From assembly GCA_023376005.1 (NCBI GenBank), contig CM042152.1:75094473-75158472 (forward strand): a DNA stretch of 64,000 bases, in the 5' to 3' direction. A program made the position numbers and the translations under genes. Position 1 is the stretch's first letter. Each line of letters opens with the position of its first letter. Source of the stretch: Doryteuthis pealeii (Eukaryota > Mollusca > Cephalopoda > Myopsida > Loliginidae). The notes under the pieces were generated by a model. The model worked only from the letters and a program-made list of their open reading frames with translations, was not told the origin of the DNA and made no database searches. Positions 45,440 through 55,850 of the stretch are shown here, in pieces.

Positions 45440-45631
45440 AAGTTACGCTTTGGCTCCTAATTACGACAAAAATTTTTCCTGATTACAAGAAGGTTTCCGA
45501 GTTTGAAAAGAAGGTTCCCCACGTCCAACAAGAAATACCTGAAGAAGGCCAGGGTGCACATCATCCGAAACGTTGTACAGATAACAATGAAGATGAGGAC
45601 AATAGTCTGAATAATACAAATAATACTAAAA
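45440..45631 (+). repeat. single GGCCGGAGGG repeat
   Basis: Contains TACCTGAAGAAGGCCAGGGT and CGAAACGTTGTACAGATAAC; followed directly by the Helitron fragment at 45632. Confidence 0.75.
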
Positions 45632-45875
45632 CTAGCAAAATTATGTCCCCTTGGTGCACAAGTATTTAAGTTTTAATGTAATAAAATATTATATCAATTT
45701 AAAAAGACTAACAAAAATAAATATGAATGCATATAAAAAGATTACACTCATTTCAATTTCTTTCTATATAAAATTATATATAGGATTGATTTTAAAACGT
45801 TTGAGAATAAAACAATAATATTAGAAATCAATAGCAACCAAGTAATTATTTATTAAATTCAGTTTTTCAAACTCA
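45632..45875 (-). mobile_element. Helitron family 1, 3' end fragment (copy D)
   Basis: Minus-strand 3' end with CTAG at 45632-45635, a degenerate hairpin (GTCCCCTTGGTGC on the plus strand) and about 230 bases homologous to copies A-C. The 5' part is lost and the 0.6 kb repeat follows. It is in a PMS1 intron. Confidence 0.75.
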
Positions 45876-45879
45876 TTTT

Positions 45880-46330
45880 TTTTCTATTTAATCCCTAGAT
45901 AGAACCCTAACAGGTACTACCACTCTAGGTCAAAGTGGATCTAAGAGTAATTGTGATGAAGGAGTACTCCACATTCACCAGAGCTCCAAAATTGAAACTT
46001 CACCATTAGATGCAGTTTAACGTCATACCCAGGACACTAAGACCCCCAGCCACAACCTTCTAGCCCATATATGATAAAAAGTGCAGGCGGTGTGGGGGTG
46101 ACATAAGGGCAATAGGATTGGAACAATTATATAGGTGCTAGGGCTTGACATGTGATTGGAGGTGGCCTTTCCAATTGCCTGTCAAAAGTGGAGTGTTGCA
46201 TGTCACAGACTGCTCAGCCACCAGGATTCCATCCTTAAGCATCACAGGTGGCCGATTAGGGAGTTTCACCCCTCTGCAGGAGTGTAGTCGGTGTATTCTT
46301 CTGCCACAGCCGACAGGGCAAGGGGTGTCC
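45880..46330 (-). mobile_element. Family E, truncated
   Basis: CAAACTCATTTTTTTTCTAT, GAACCCTAACAGGTACTACC, CCACAGCCGACAGGGCAAGG. The tail end is missing; Helitron copy D lies at the break. Confidence 0.82.
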
Positions 46331-46434
46331 TGGGTGTGACACGAAACTGCATCTGGCAGAGATGCTTCTGTTCTAGAGCTGGGGAAATTGCAAGGTAAAC
46401 CTTTGTTGTCATTACTCCCCATAGTAGTATGTAA

Positions 46435-46572
46435 TTATCCAAACCTCCGCACAAACAGGATGGAACAAAAGGTCAATTCTTATCTAGAGTTTAACAGGTT
46501 TAAATTCAAAGTTTTCCTTCTGGATTAGTTGCAAAACCAAGGTTAAAGATCCCAGTCTGCTCTATTTACTCA
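46435..46572 (-). mobile_element. SINE family A, 3' half
   Basis: Minus strand: ATAGAGCAGACTGGGATC, GAAGGAAAACTTTGAATTTA, ATTGACCTTTTGTTCCATCC. Confidence 0.7.
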
Positions 46573-46674
46573 TAAAAGATGGCTTTGGCATTAAATAACC
46601 CACAAAGGTTGATATGCTATTAAACCAAGAAACTAAACTAAACTTCTTGGATGCAAAACTACTTGAACATTTGC

Positions 46675-47045
46675 ATTATTTGAATTATTCGGACTACTGT
46701 TCTCATCTTTATTGTTAATGTTTCGGCAGATGTACCCTCCAACCTTCTTCAGATATTTCTTGTCGGACTCGGGAGCCTTCTCAAACTCAGGAGCCTTCTT
46801 TTCGAAATTGAGAACCTTCTTATTGTAATCGGGAGCCATCATAGAACTTTGAACCCAGCCCTTTAATCAATGGCTCCTGATTACAACAAGAAGTTCGAAA
46901 AGAAGGCTCCCGAGTCCGACAAGAAATACTTGAAGAAGGCCGGAGGGTACATGGTTTGAAACATTGTACAGATAACAATAAAGATGAGGACAATAGTCAA
47001 AATAATACAAATAATACAAATTATCAAGCCTCATCTCAAAAATTC
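46675..47045. repeat. inverted pair of GGCCGGAGGG repeats
   Basis: Minus copy 46675-46860 and plus copy 46870-47045, with a spacer of about 10 bases between the arms. Confidence 0.82.
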
Positions 47046-47194
47046 AGAGAAATACTTGAATATTGTAATAAAAAATGAAAAAGAAAAAATTAAAAATATT
47101 AAACAGAAAATATTTTTTTTAAATTCCAAAAATTAGTATAAATAAAATATAATATAAAATATAAATAAAAAAATATTTCTTATGTATCATTTTA

Positions 47195-47660
47195 ATTTTT
47201 TGAACTGTTGTCCTCAATTTTATCGTGATATACAGAAATACAACGTTTTGGTCATTGTACCCTCCAGCCTTCATCAGGTGTACCTTGTCCATTCAAGCAT
47301 AGTAATGATTCAACCTGGGAAATCATTTTGAATAGTTTGTCTGTTTAAACAAACAGACACCCATCTTTTTTTTTTAAATGATCATGACACTTCTTGTGAC
47401 ACTTCTCTGATTGATGGGCATGCAAAAACAATGTCATTATTTGAATGAGATCTTCATAAGTTCTTCATTATTTTGTTTGCTCAATAGATAAGTTCTAAAT
47501 GATTTCCCAGGTCAAATAATTGCTATACTTAGACTGAAGAAGGCCAGAGGGCACAATGACCGAAATGTTGTTTCTGTATATCGCGATAAAAATGAGGACA
47601 ACAGCCAAAAAAAAAAAAATCAAAATAATACATATCAAGCCTAATTTCAAAAATTCAGAC
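47195..47660. repeat. inverted pair of related hammerhead-like repeats
   Basis: Minus copy around 47195-47300 (CTGATGAAGGCTGGAGGGTA on the minus strand) and plus copy around 47535-47655 (CTGAAGAAGGCCAGAGGGCA). The 250-base spacer holds a second shorter inverted repeat (GTTTGTCTGTTTAAACAAAC). Confidence 0.75.
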
Positions 47661-47675
47661 AAAAATAATTCTCAT

Positions 47676-47869
47676 GGTTATTTCCTATAAGTCTAACACA
47701 AACAAAGGGGAACCACTCATGACTGAAAAATTATTTATTTATTTATTGATCTACTAGGAAAAAAAGATGGGGTTAGGGTTAGGGTTTAGGGTTAGTTTAA
47801 TGGGAAAATAAATAATTTATCAGCCAAGAGTGGTTCCCCTTTGTTTATGTTAGACTTATAGGAAATAAC
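47676..47869. mobile_element. palindromic MITE family A, copy 5, beside a PMS1 donor
   Basis: 194 bases with ends GGTTATTTCC/GGAAATAAC and a GGGTTAGGGTTAGGG centre. The flanks AATTCTCAT and AATTGCAT are only similar. The right end is 29 bases inside the intron after the exon at 47899-48102. Confidence 0.88.
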
Positions 47870-47898
47870 GAATTGCATCAAAGAAATTCAAATATTAC

Positions 47899-48102
47899 TT
47901 GTCATTGAGAGGAATCGGGTTCTCGATGGGGTCTGCGTTAACTCGGAAGGTTTCCATGAGGTGACGGTATGTCAAGACTTCTTTAACCCTGTGTGGATTC
48001 AACAGTGCCAGTCGGACTCCTTGATGACAAACCCAGGCATCACGAGATGGTAAATAACCAATTGGTACAATATCATCAGAAGATGTCCAACTACACTGAC
48101 TG
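47899..48102 (-). CDS. PMS1: PMS1 exon: C-terminal domain, first part
   Basis: Open frame of about 67 codons: SSDDIVPIGYLPSRDAWVCH, then QGVRLALLNPHRVKEVLTYR and HLMETFRVNADPIENPIPLND. This fits the start of the MutL C-terminal dimerisation domain in the PMS1 branch, with no DQHAxxE endonuclease motif of PMS2. The acceptor lies in a CAGCAG pair (48102 or 48099), with a third AG at 48096 also possible. The donor GTAATA at 47898 splits the final Lys codon (phase 2). The intron edge carries a MITE only about 29 bases away. Confidence 0.85.
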
Positions 48103-48497
48103 CTGATGATAAAAAAAAGGTTGAAAAAAAAAAATTAACATGAGGCATATAATTGTAAATTTATTAGGCTAAAAATTTTTTACTAGCAAAAGTACCTGGA
48201 CCATGACAGGGCTAAATTTTTTTTAAGAACACCAATGAGAAAGGGAGAAAACAGGAGTAAGAGAGAATAAGAATATTTTATTAAATTAAAAAAAAAAAAT
48301 TTTTTAAACTAAAAAATATTTTATTAAATTAAAAAATTTTTTTTTTTAAATTAAAAAATAAAAATCACCGAGAATTCGTACATTACAATGTCTTTTTTAG
48401 GAAATGCTTTTTTTATCTAAATTTAAAATATTATTTTTAAAAATGTAATCCTAAACTTGTTTAAAAACATAATTTTATTTGAGTGAGACAAACACAG

Positions 48498-48529
<32 letters not shown>

Positions 48530-48834
48530 TGCACAGACTGGGTGAAAGAGAGAGTACCTAGCCTGTTGAGTTAAAGTGAAATGTATTAGTCTAATTCATT
48601 TCCTTTTTGACCCAATTTTTCCTTATTGAGAAAGGTTCTAGAAATTGATTGATTTTTGTTTAATTAATAATTATATCACTTAATTAGTAAAAATCAAATA
48701 CCAAATTTTGTGTGTTTCTTAGTTAGAAAGACATTAATGTGTCTGTGAGATTTTAAATCAGAATGACATCTCTTTTCAGAGTTATAAGTCGACACGTACA
48801 TACCAGAAACATTATTTTATATATATAGATATAT

Positions 48835-49215
48835 ACAGTGATGTTGATAGCTTTTTAATTTAGTGTGTCCTGGGACACACATATTTGCTTTGAATGAGTC
48901 ATCAGGAAAATTTATGGGTCTCAACTAAAGTTTCTTTATAAACTGTAGGGTTTTATTCATAATCTGGGGAAACAACTAAAGCCGTCCAAGCCCTACCTTG
49001 TAACCTATCCTGTGTAATTCATTTCTAAGGAACTATTGAAATGTATTTACAGTTAGCTTGAAATGGTGAGGGAAGAAAAAAGAAAGACACTGGGACACAT
49101 GGATATGATTTTACTGCATCCTTTTAGACTTTTATGCATCAGGGATGCAGGACGCGTACCTATCAGCATCTCTGCATATATATATATATATAAAGTCTAA
49201 AAGGATGCAGTAAAA
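48835..49215 (+). repeat. interspersed repeat R, copy 2 with terminal hairpin
   Basis: Matches 42075-42345 with a 70-base extra piece at 48930-48980. At the end TGGATATGATTTTACTGCAT (about 49110) is repeated in reverse at 49207-49226 around a (TA)n loop. Fragments occur at 62350-62410 and 62510-62545. Confidence 0.8.
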
Positions 49216-49329
49216 TCATATCCATCAAAAATCAAAAAATGTATTGGCCTTTGCTCAACGTTGATGGAATGTTGGGTGATGAAGAAAGTGTTGGGTAATA
49301 TTGACGAAATATAAACACTGGCAATAAAT

Positions 49330-49690
49330 AATTGCAATGAAGGGGCACATCACACTCTCCAGAGCTCCAGAATTGGAACCTCACCACTAGATGCAGTTTA
49401 ACGCCATAACCAGAACACTAAGACCCTCAGCCACTGCCTTCTCACACATATATGATAAAACAGGGGGGGGGTTACCATAAGAGCAATAGGGTTAGGACAA
49501 TCATATAATAGCTAGGGTTTAACATGACCAACCGACTGAGTGGATTTGGGCCTCTCTGTCCACCCAGTGGAGTGTTGCATGTCATAGACTGCTCAGGCGC
49601 CAGGATTCCATCCTTAAGCATCACGGGTTTCCATCAACAGCAAACAGATGGCCTTATTGGAGGGGGTGACCCCTCTGCAGAGATACACTT
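49330..49690 (-). mobile_element. Family E, truncated
   Basis: GCAATGAAGGGGCACATCAC to GGGGTGACCCCTCTGCAGAG; SINE A has been inserted beyond 49697. Confidence 0.8.
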
Positions 49691-49711
49691 TGTTGGATTA
49701 TTTGGATATAT

Positions 49712-49998
49712 ATATTTACCAACCCCTTCGCACGAGCAGGATGCGACACAAGGTCAATTTCTTAAGCGGAGTTCAACAGGTTTGAATTCAGAGTTTTCCT
49801 TCGCCTAGACTGGTTGCCTAACCAAGGTTAAAGAGCCCAGTCTGCCCTACTATTTATCCATAGCTGGAGGGAGAGTAGGATTCATACCCTTCCCAAGGGT
49901 ATTAGCGCAAAGTGAAATGTAATTATCACATCCAGGATTTGAACTCGGGGCGACGAGTCCATTTCCCATGACTTTAACCATCGCACCACGCGCTTCCT
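49712..49998 (-). mobile_element. SINE family A, full length
   Basis: Minus head GGAAGCGCGTGGTGCGATGG, B box GAGTTCAAATCCTGG, tail TTGACCTTGTGTCGCATCCT. Both flanks carry GGATTATTTGGATAT (49697-49711 and about 49999-50013), an apparent 15-base target duplication. Confidence 0.88.
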
Positions 49999-50452
49999 GG
50001 ATTATTTGGATATAAGGTGTGCGAAAGACCGCAACTTATATTAATAAACTGTTCTGAAACAGCAGGAGCTGAATTGACCAATCAAAAATGCCCAATCATG
50101 TATTTAATTTACTATTTAAAGGCATTGATAAATTGTCGTAAAATCGTAACATTACTTGCTGGAAGGACTGCTTAAAGAAAGATTAACAGACATGGATTAT
50201 ATCTGATACAACTTTCTAGTTTGAAGACAGATCAACAGATAAGGATTAAAACTGATACTACATCTTTCTACTTCAAGAAAGGATCAAACTTTATGCCACA
50301 AAGAATCTCCACTGTAAAACTGCCCTTAACTGCACCCTAAAATGTCCACACGAATTCTAACACAGTTGACATATTCTCCAGTCCCAGTTGACAGAGCGAT
50401 GGTACTATGCAAGTATCTAATAAATAAAGAAAATGAAATTAAAGAGACAAAC

Positions 50453-50609
50453 CTGGAGTTGTAATTACGAGAGTTTTTTCCTTTAGTTGTTCCATACGAA
50501 AAGGTACCATTTGGACTTTGGCATATTGTTTCTTCTGTGGGGTCTGGACGGACACCTTGCAGGTCTTTAGAAGCTTGTCACGGGCAGGTGTATGACCAGG
50601 TTTGACTTT
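50453..50609 (-). CDS. PMS1: PMS1 exon: after HMG box
   Basis: 157 bases with acceptor CCCAG before 50609. The frame starting at phase 0 is fully open and reads KVKPGHTPARDKLLKTCKVS, then VQTPQKKQYAKVQMVPFRME and QLKEKTLVITTP. The VPF...LKEK segment resembles the short conserved stretch that precedes the C-terminal domain in PMS1 proteins. The best donor, CAG|GTTTGT at 50452, leaves phase 1, which does not fit the next exon; GTAATT and GTCTCT nearby are alternatives. Confidence 0.8.
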
Positions 50610-50699
50610 CTGGGAAAAGAAAAAAATTTAAGAAGCTACGGTGGTTGTCCACAAATATTTTTTCAAAATTAATTTTAAACCAAAATTATTAATTTGCCT

Positions 50700-50835
50700 A
50701 AATTTTTTAAATGAGGCTTGATATGTATTATTTTGATTTTTTGGACTGTTGTCCTCATCTTTATCGTGATATATAGAAACACGTTTTGGCCGATGTGCCC
50801 TCCAGTCTTCTTCAGGTGTACCTTGTCCATCCCAG
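50700..50835 (-). repeat. single hammerhead-like repeat
   Basis: Minus strand: CACCTGAAGAAGACTGGAGG and CGGCCAAAACGTGTTTCTAT, related to 47195-47300. Lies directly downstream (in gene sense) of a PMS1 donor region. Confidence 0.65.
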
Positions 50836-51091
50836 CATAGCAAGTTGGTTTGTTGTTTTGGTTTATGGTATATCAACCCTTTTCAGGTCATTAAATACCA
50901 AATGTGATATTTAGTTTCTTACAGTACCTGCTGTTGCTTGAATGGTCACCAATCTAAGTATTGAACAGGCTCATCACCGCTTAACTTTGGTGATCTAGCA
51001 GGATTCAACCAGGGAAATCATTTTTAATAGTTTGTCTGTTGAGCAAACAAGGTGTTAAAGAACTTACAAAGATCTCATTCAAATAATGACG

Positions 51092-51583
51092 TTGTAGGCG
51101 TTATTTTCGTATTCGCCTGGAGAGTTGTCTGCTTGTTTATTTTCGCTGGTTCCCGCTAGGGGCCTTTGATATTTAAGCGGCTGATTTGAACATCTCTTTC
51201 TCTTTCCCTGCTGCTCGACCTACGAGACACAATGAGGTAGTCTTATGACCACCTCTTCTCGTTGGGGCTTCGGCCCTTAACACTGGCCACTCACTGCTAG
51301 TAAGTCTCTTGTACGATATATGACTATCTTTAATCATGTATCCGTAACTACGTTTTTATGTACATTTAGGTATCTCCTTGATACCTAAATATCTTGTATT
51401 TCACCATTCATGAATGTGTCATTAACTCTACTCTTGTATATGTATTTATACTACCTTTGTATGTATGTTTATGTACACCTATGTATTAGGTACCCTGTTT
51501 ATTCTGTGCTGTATATTAAATGTTTTGTCTATCAACCTTTGTCGGAGTTTTATCTTCAAGTATTATCACTTTGAATCTTACAA
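51092..51583 (+). mobile_element. probable gypsy-type LTR with start of internal region
   Basis: Begins TGTAGGCGTTATTTTCG and ends AATCTTACA, followed by ACTGGTGATACCCCGACGTG, the 'GGTGACCCCGACGTGA' text that usually follows the 5' LTR in Ty3/gypsy elements. 492 bases with TGTA/TACA ends. No matching second LTR was found here. Confidence 0.6.
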
Positions 51584-51749
51584 CTGGTGATACCCCGACG
51601 TGATGAAACGCTTTGTGTTGCATTTGGAACTTTAATCCTTACAACATCAATGATTTTGTATGGCCATCAATCTGGGAAGTGTCACATGATCAGGTTCATT
51701 AAAAAAAAAAAAATTATTTGATCAGATCTTTGTAATTTCTTCAACACCC

Positions 51750-51915
51750 CCCCCCTCATCTAGCCCAAATAAGTGGAGTGTTTCATGCCATGGACTGCTC
51801 AGCCACCAGGATTTTGTCCTTAAGCAGAACAGGTTGGCACCCATGGCTAACAGGTGGTCCATTTGGTAGGGATCTCATCCTTCTAGAGTGGTACAGTCAG
51901 CATATTCTACAGCCC
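51750..51915 (-). mobile_element. Family E, 5' fragment
   Basis: CATGGACTGCTCAGCCACCA, GGTGGTCCATTTGG and GCATATTCTACAGCCCA in reverse orientation, followed by a type C SINE. Confidence 0.72.
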
Positions 51916-52035
51916 AAAGGTTGCAAGTATGGGGCATCTAGCAAGGATTGAACTCACTAAGTAGTAATAGATCCACAAGACTAGCTTGCTAACCATTACA
52001 CCATAAAGGGATGCTCTATTCACCCGTTCGTCACA
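51915..52035 (-). mobile_element. SINE type C
   Basis: Minus strand head TTTATGGTGTAATGGTTAGC with AAGCTAGTCTTGTGG, B-box region GAGTTCAATCCTTG. In a PMS1 intron. Confidence 0.72.
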
Positions 52036-52268
52036 AATAGAATGATAAAATCTTGAAGACCACATAAAAAAAATAAAACAAAAAATTAAAAAATTCAACA
52101 CCAGTAAAAAGTTATTAATTGGGACTATTTTCATCATTTTTTTTTTAATCCTAATACTCTGTGTGTAAATTTCATGGAAATACCAATTAGCTTTCAGTGT
52201 ATTGACATGTCATCTAGTCAGTTAATTGAAATCTTTCATTATTGAATGCTTTGTTAATTTCAACTTAC

Positions 52269-52345
52269 CATAGAACCTTTAGGTTTGGTATTTTATAATT
52301 TTATTGGCTGCTCTATCCTTTGCCAAATGCATTTGTTCTTCATAC
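52269..52345 (-). CDS. PMS1: PMS1 exon: end of HMG box, frame broken
   Basis: 77 bases between acceptor CAG (before 52345) and donor GTAAGT (52268-52263). In the frame set by the previous exon it reads YEEQMHLAKDRAANKIIKYQ then Thr and a TAA stop. The last 18 bases read KPKGSM in the next frame, which is the phase needed by the following exon. No single frame is open across the exon, and no internal GT donor avoids the stop. A one-base insertion near the ATACCAAACC stretch (about 52285-52295) would explain it. This could be an assembly error, an allele or a real lesion. Confidence 0.75.
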
Positions 52346-52396
52346 CTGAAAAATAAATAAATAAATAGAAAGATAATCAGAGATTAATAATTTGTT

Positions 52397-52715
52397 TGTT
52401 TGTTTTGTTTTATGGCATATCAACCTCGGTGGGTCATTTAATGCAGACCAGGTTTTGTAATAAATACATTCTTGACAGGTACTCAATTTTTTTTTATAAA
52501 CACATTTTTTTCAATTTAACCCATAGATGGGACCCTAATAGGTACAACCACTCCGGGTCAGGATGGACCTGGGAGCAATGGTGATGAAGGGATGCTCCAC
52601 AATCCCCAGACCTCCAGAACTGGAACCTCACCATCAGTTAAATGTCATTCCCAGGACATGAAGACCCTCAGCCACCACCTTTTAGGATATATATGATAAA
52701 AAAGGTAGGGTGGTT
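52397..52715 (-). mobile_element. Family E, 3' half
   Basis: TTTGTTTTATGGCATATCAA, ACCCATAGATGGGACCCTAA, TATATATGATAAAAAAGGTA. Confidence 0.82.
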
Positions 52716-52719
52716 GCCA

Positions 52720-52875
52720 GTAGAGAGAGAGACAGGGGGGGGATTTGACAGATTTGTATGTTCAGTTTCACAAGCTGTCAACCCAGCCAACATCTTGGCT
52801 CTTAATAAATCTAAATTAGGTCAAAAGTTCCCTTTCTTAGAAATCTTACAAAATGATTCTAATGTTAATAAATAT
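52720..52875 (+). repeat. interspersed repeat G, fragment
   Basis: CAACATCTTGGCTCTTAATA and TTCCCTTTCTTAGAAATCTT match copy 1. Confidence 0.7.
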
Positions 52876-52906
52876 AAGCTAAAACTTTTATTTATTTATT
52901 CATTTA

Positions 52907-52957
<51 letters not shown>

Positions 52958-53018
52958 CATATATCATCTTTACTGACTTTCATGAAGATGACAAGTTATC
53001 AGTGAAAAGCAATGTTAC

Positions 53019-53142
53019 CTCTTTATATCTTTCTCACAAAGGTTTTTATAATTCGTTTTTTCTTCATCTGTCAAGGACTTCCACTCTTTAACAACAAGCT
53101 CAGCCAGCGTCTTGAAGTCAGCATCAGGATTTTCATCCATAA
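53019..53142 (-). CDS. PMS1: PMS1 exon: core of HMG box
   Basis: 124 bases. The split codon G|TT gives Val, then MDENPDADFKTLAELVVKEW and KSLTDEEKTNYKNLCEKDIKR. NP, the EW.SL pair, the K..Y and D..R positions are the conserved HMG-box residues of helices 2 and 3. I chose the donor GTAACA at 53018 rather than the stronger-looking GTGAGA at 53037, because only the former keeps the HMG box in frame with the next exon (AG|G then TAT GAA GAA). Confidence 0.88.
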
Positions 53143-53539
53143 CTTAAAAATAAACACAAAAAAAAAAAGAAAGAAAAACTAAAGATCCACTGACAACTGA
53201 GACAATCGATAAATATAATGAATAACATACAAGGGGGTACTGAATTTCGTTTTGAGCACTTTTTGGGGGGAATGGGTAAAGAAATCTGAGAAATGATTGG
53301 TTTGTTAGTTGTTTGGTTGCCTCATTGGAGGCGTTTATTTTGGACTAAAATGAACCTTTGAGAAAGGGGAAGGTTCCCCGAAATATAAGAAAAATAAATA
53401 AGATGAAGAACACAATGTTCATCATTTTGATTTTTATTCTGATCTTTCCTCATCAACATATATGTTTCTATGTTTCTAAGACAACCAAAAAATTTTTTTC
53501 CCAACATTCATCACATATATATATATATATTTTTTTTTT

Positions 53540-53880
53540 CTTTTAAACTATTTAGAAGCACAATCAACAAATAAAATAAATCTTATCTACTGTAATTTAT
53601 TTGTTGATTGTGCTTCTAAATAGTTTTTTAAAATTTTAAGATTAAATTGGATGATTTCAGAAATATATATGTATAAGTAAAAATATAACAAAAGACTTAG
53701 TATTTTTGCATTATAGTCTATTTCAGGAAGCTTAGACAAGGTGTCTAACTCTCCCAAATTATCAAATACGAACATTCACATCTGATGATTTTGGAGAGTT
53801 AGACACCTTGTCTAAGCTTCCTGAAATAGACTATAATGCAAAAATTCTAAGTCTTTTGTTATATTTTTACTTTGCTCTTA
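53540..53880. repeat. two adjacent inverted repeats
   Basis: First palindrome 53543-53632 (CTATTTAGAAGCACAATCAA / TTGATTGTGCTTCTAAATAG). Second 53675-53870 (AGACTTAGTATTTTTGCATT / AATGCAAAAATTCTAAGTCT; CTTAGACAAGGTGTCTAACT / AGTTAGACACCTTGTCTAAG). A half-copy lies at about 12840-12905. Confidence 0.8.
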
Positions 53881-54009
53881 CTTTTAAATTTGCTCTGTGA
53901 CTCTAACAATAAGAGTACACATTGAGCCCTGCAAACTGCGACACGTTTTTTAAAAAAAACTCCTATGTTGTAAGGAAGATTTCTTCTCCAGATTTTTGGA
54001 TTATATATA

Positions 54010-54054
<45 letters not shown>

Positions 54055-54549
54055 TGGTTGAGTGCTGCTTTAATTTTTCTGTTGTAGTGTCATTAGTAAC
54101 TTATCCAAGAGTGCTCAATACTTCATAAAAAAATAGAGCTTCAATAATTGTGAAAAAATTATAGGTCTTCTTCAATACTTCCTGATCTCATCAGGAGACA
54201 AGGTTTCATTGATAAGAATTACCACTTTACATCTTTCTCACAAAGACTCTTAATCTTTCCTTTTTCTTCATCTGTAAAAGACTTACACTCTTTAATGACA
54301 AGTTTTGTTGGCAGCATCTGCTTTTTATTCCATAACTAAAAGGGTTCTGATAAGATTGGGACAAATCAAAACCATCGTAGACACATGATTTTTTCCACAA
54401 TTAAACACATATATATATATATATATATATATTCCACAATTAAACATATATATATATATAAAATTAAAATATATAGATGCAATATTGCTACCAATATGAA
54501 CTCGTCTTCTATTGGTTATCAATTCATTTATTTACAATTGTTTACTTAC

Positions 54550-54658
54550 CCTTTGGTTTGATATGTTTGGAGAAGATTGTAAAAGCAGTTTCAGGACGTT
54601 TGACTGGTTGACTCTCAACTAAATCATACAGAGTTGTCTGCCCTTCCACAAGGCGATT
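54550..54658 (-). CDS. PMS1: PMS1 exon: first part of HMG box
   Basis: 109 bases, entering in phase 0 and leaving in phase 1. It encodes NRLVEGQTTLYDLVESQPVK followed by RPETAFTIFSKHIKPK. The RPxxAFxxF pattern is the start of an HMG box, the DNA-bending domain present in vertebrate PMS1 and absent from PMS2 and MLH1. Acceptor TTTTAG before 54658; donor GTAAGT at 54549-54544. Confidence 0.9.
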
Positions 54659-54724
54659 CTAAAATTAGAAAAATGTGAAAATAAAAAAGTGGATTTTAAA
54701 TAAAATTCAGAAAAAAATACTTTT

Positions 54725-54785
54725 CATCTTTGGTTTGGTTTGGTTTAATGGCATATCAACCCTGTGGGTTATTTAATGCCAACTC
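54725..54785 (-). mobile_element. Family E, tail fragment
   Basis: GGTTTGGTTTGGTTTAATGG, CATATCAACCCTGTGGGTTA. Confidence 0.7.
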
Positions 54786-54895
54786 TATGATATTTATAAA
54801 ATGAACATAATATAATATAATATATATAACAATGAATAATATGAGTAATATAACAACAAATAAATAAATATATAACTAATATATATATATATATA

Positions 54896-54951
<56 letters not shown>

Positions 54952-55624
54952 TTATAGGTGATTATTTTGTGTTAAAAAATTTTTTTTCTAAAAATAAATT
55001 GTCAGGGTGAGAGTTATTTTACCTTTCAGGTGCGTTTCCTGTAAGTGGTTTTGTGGACATATTTCATATCATATTCATAATTTTCGATATATTTCTATTT
55101 CTCACAAGGACAAAATGATATCTATGTAAACATTTTCAAACAAATCTTTCATGTAGTTTTGGTGATAAATAAACAAAAAATAAATATATTTTTGGGGGTC
55201 TAAAAACCTACTTATTCTTCACATTGCCAAATTTTGGATGATCAAGCTTCATCTAAAACATTTTGACAAATAATTGCCGTGATATCTTGAACATTTTTAG
55301 ACATTCAATAATAAATGTTTGTGGGATCATCTCATATTGTTTTTAATAGTCTATCCATACAATGTCATGGCTTCATTTTCCTTCTTTGTCTTTACCTCCT
55401 TTAGAATATGTTGATCTATGTATAATAGGTAATTGGTTCCTCGATTTCCTTTGTGACATCGTTTCTATTCTTCTGCTAATAATCTGCCACCGTCAAATGA
55501 GTAGCATAATCCTTCTCTATTATTATTATTATTAAGTATTCACTGGCCCTGTAACCTGGGTTAGTTGGGGGGCACTAATCATATAGTGAGTCTTGTGTAG
55601 GAATAGCCTGGAGGAGCCCATCCT

Positions 55625-55785
55625 ACTCCAAGTCTATAACTGGTTTGAATCCAGAGTTTTCTTTCACCAAGATTGGTTGCCATAGCAAATTTAAAGAGCT
55701 CATTCTGCCTTACAAATTACCCATAGCTGGAGGAAGAACCACACCTTTTCCCAAAGCTATGTGAAATGCATGACACAGTGACAGG
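55625..55785 (-). mobile_element. SINE family A, truncated
   Basis: Minus strand: CATTTCACATAGCTTTGGGA, GGTAATTTGTAAGGCAGAAT, GGATTCAAACCAGTTATAG. Confidence 0.6.
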
Positions 55786-55850
55786 AATTCATATCAAGTA
55801 TATTTGTTCTGCCTTCATCAAAGGCAACACTTCTTTCCCCCACATACACA

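Noticed and set aside
53030..53037. Donor GTGAGA for the HMG exon
   Set aside because: Looks good by sequence but would put the following YEEQMHLAKDR exon out of frame; GTAACA at 53018 keeps the HMG box intact.
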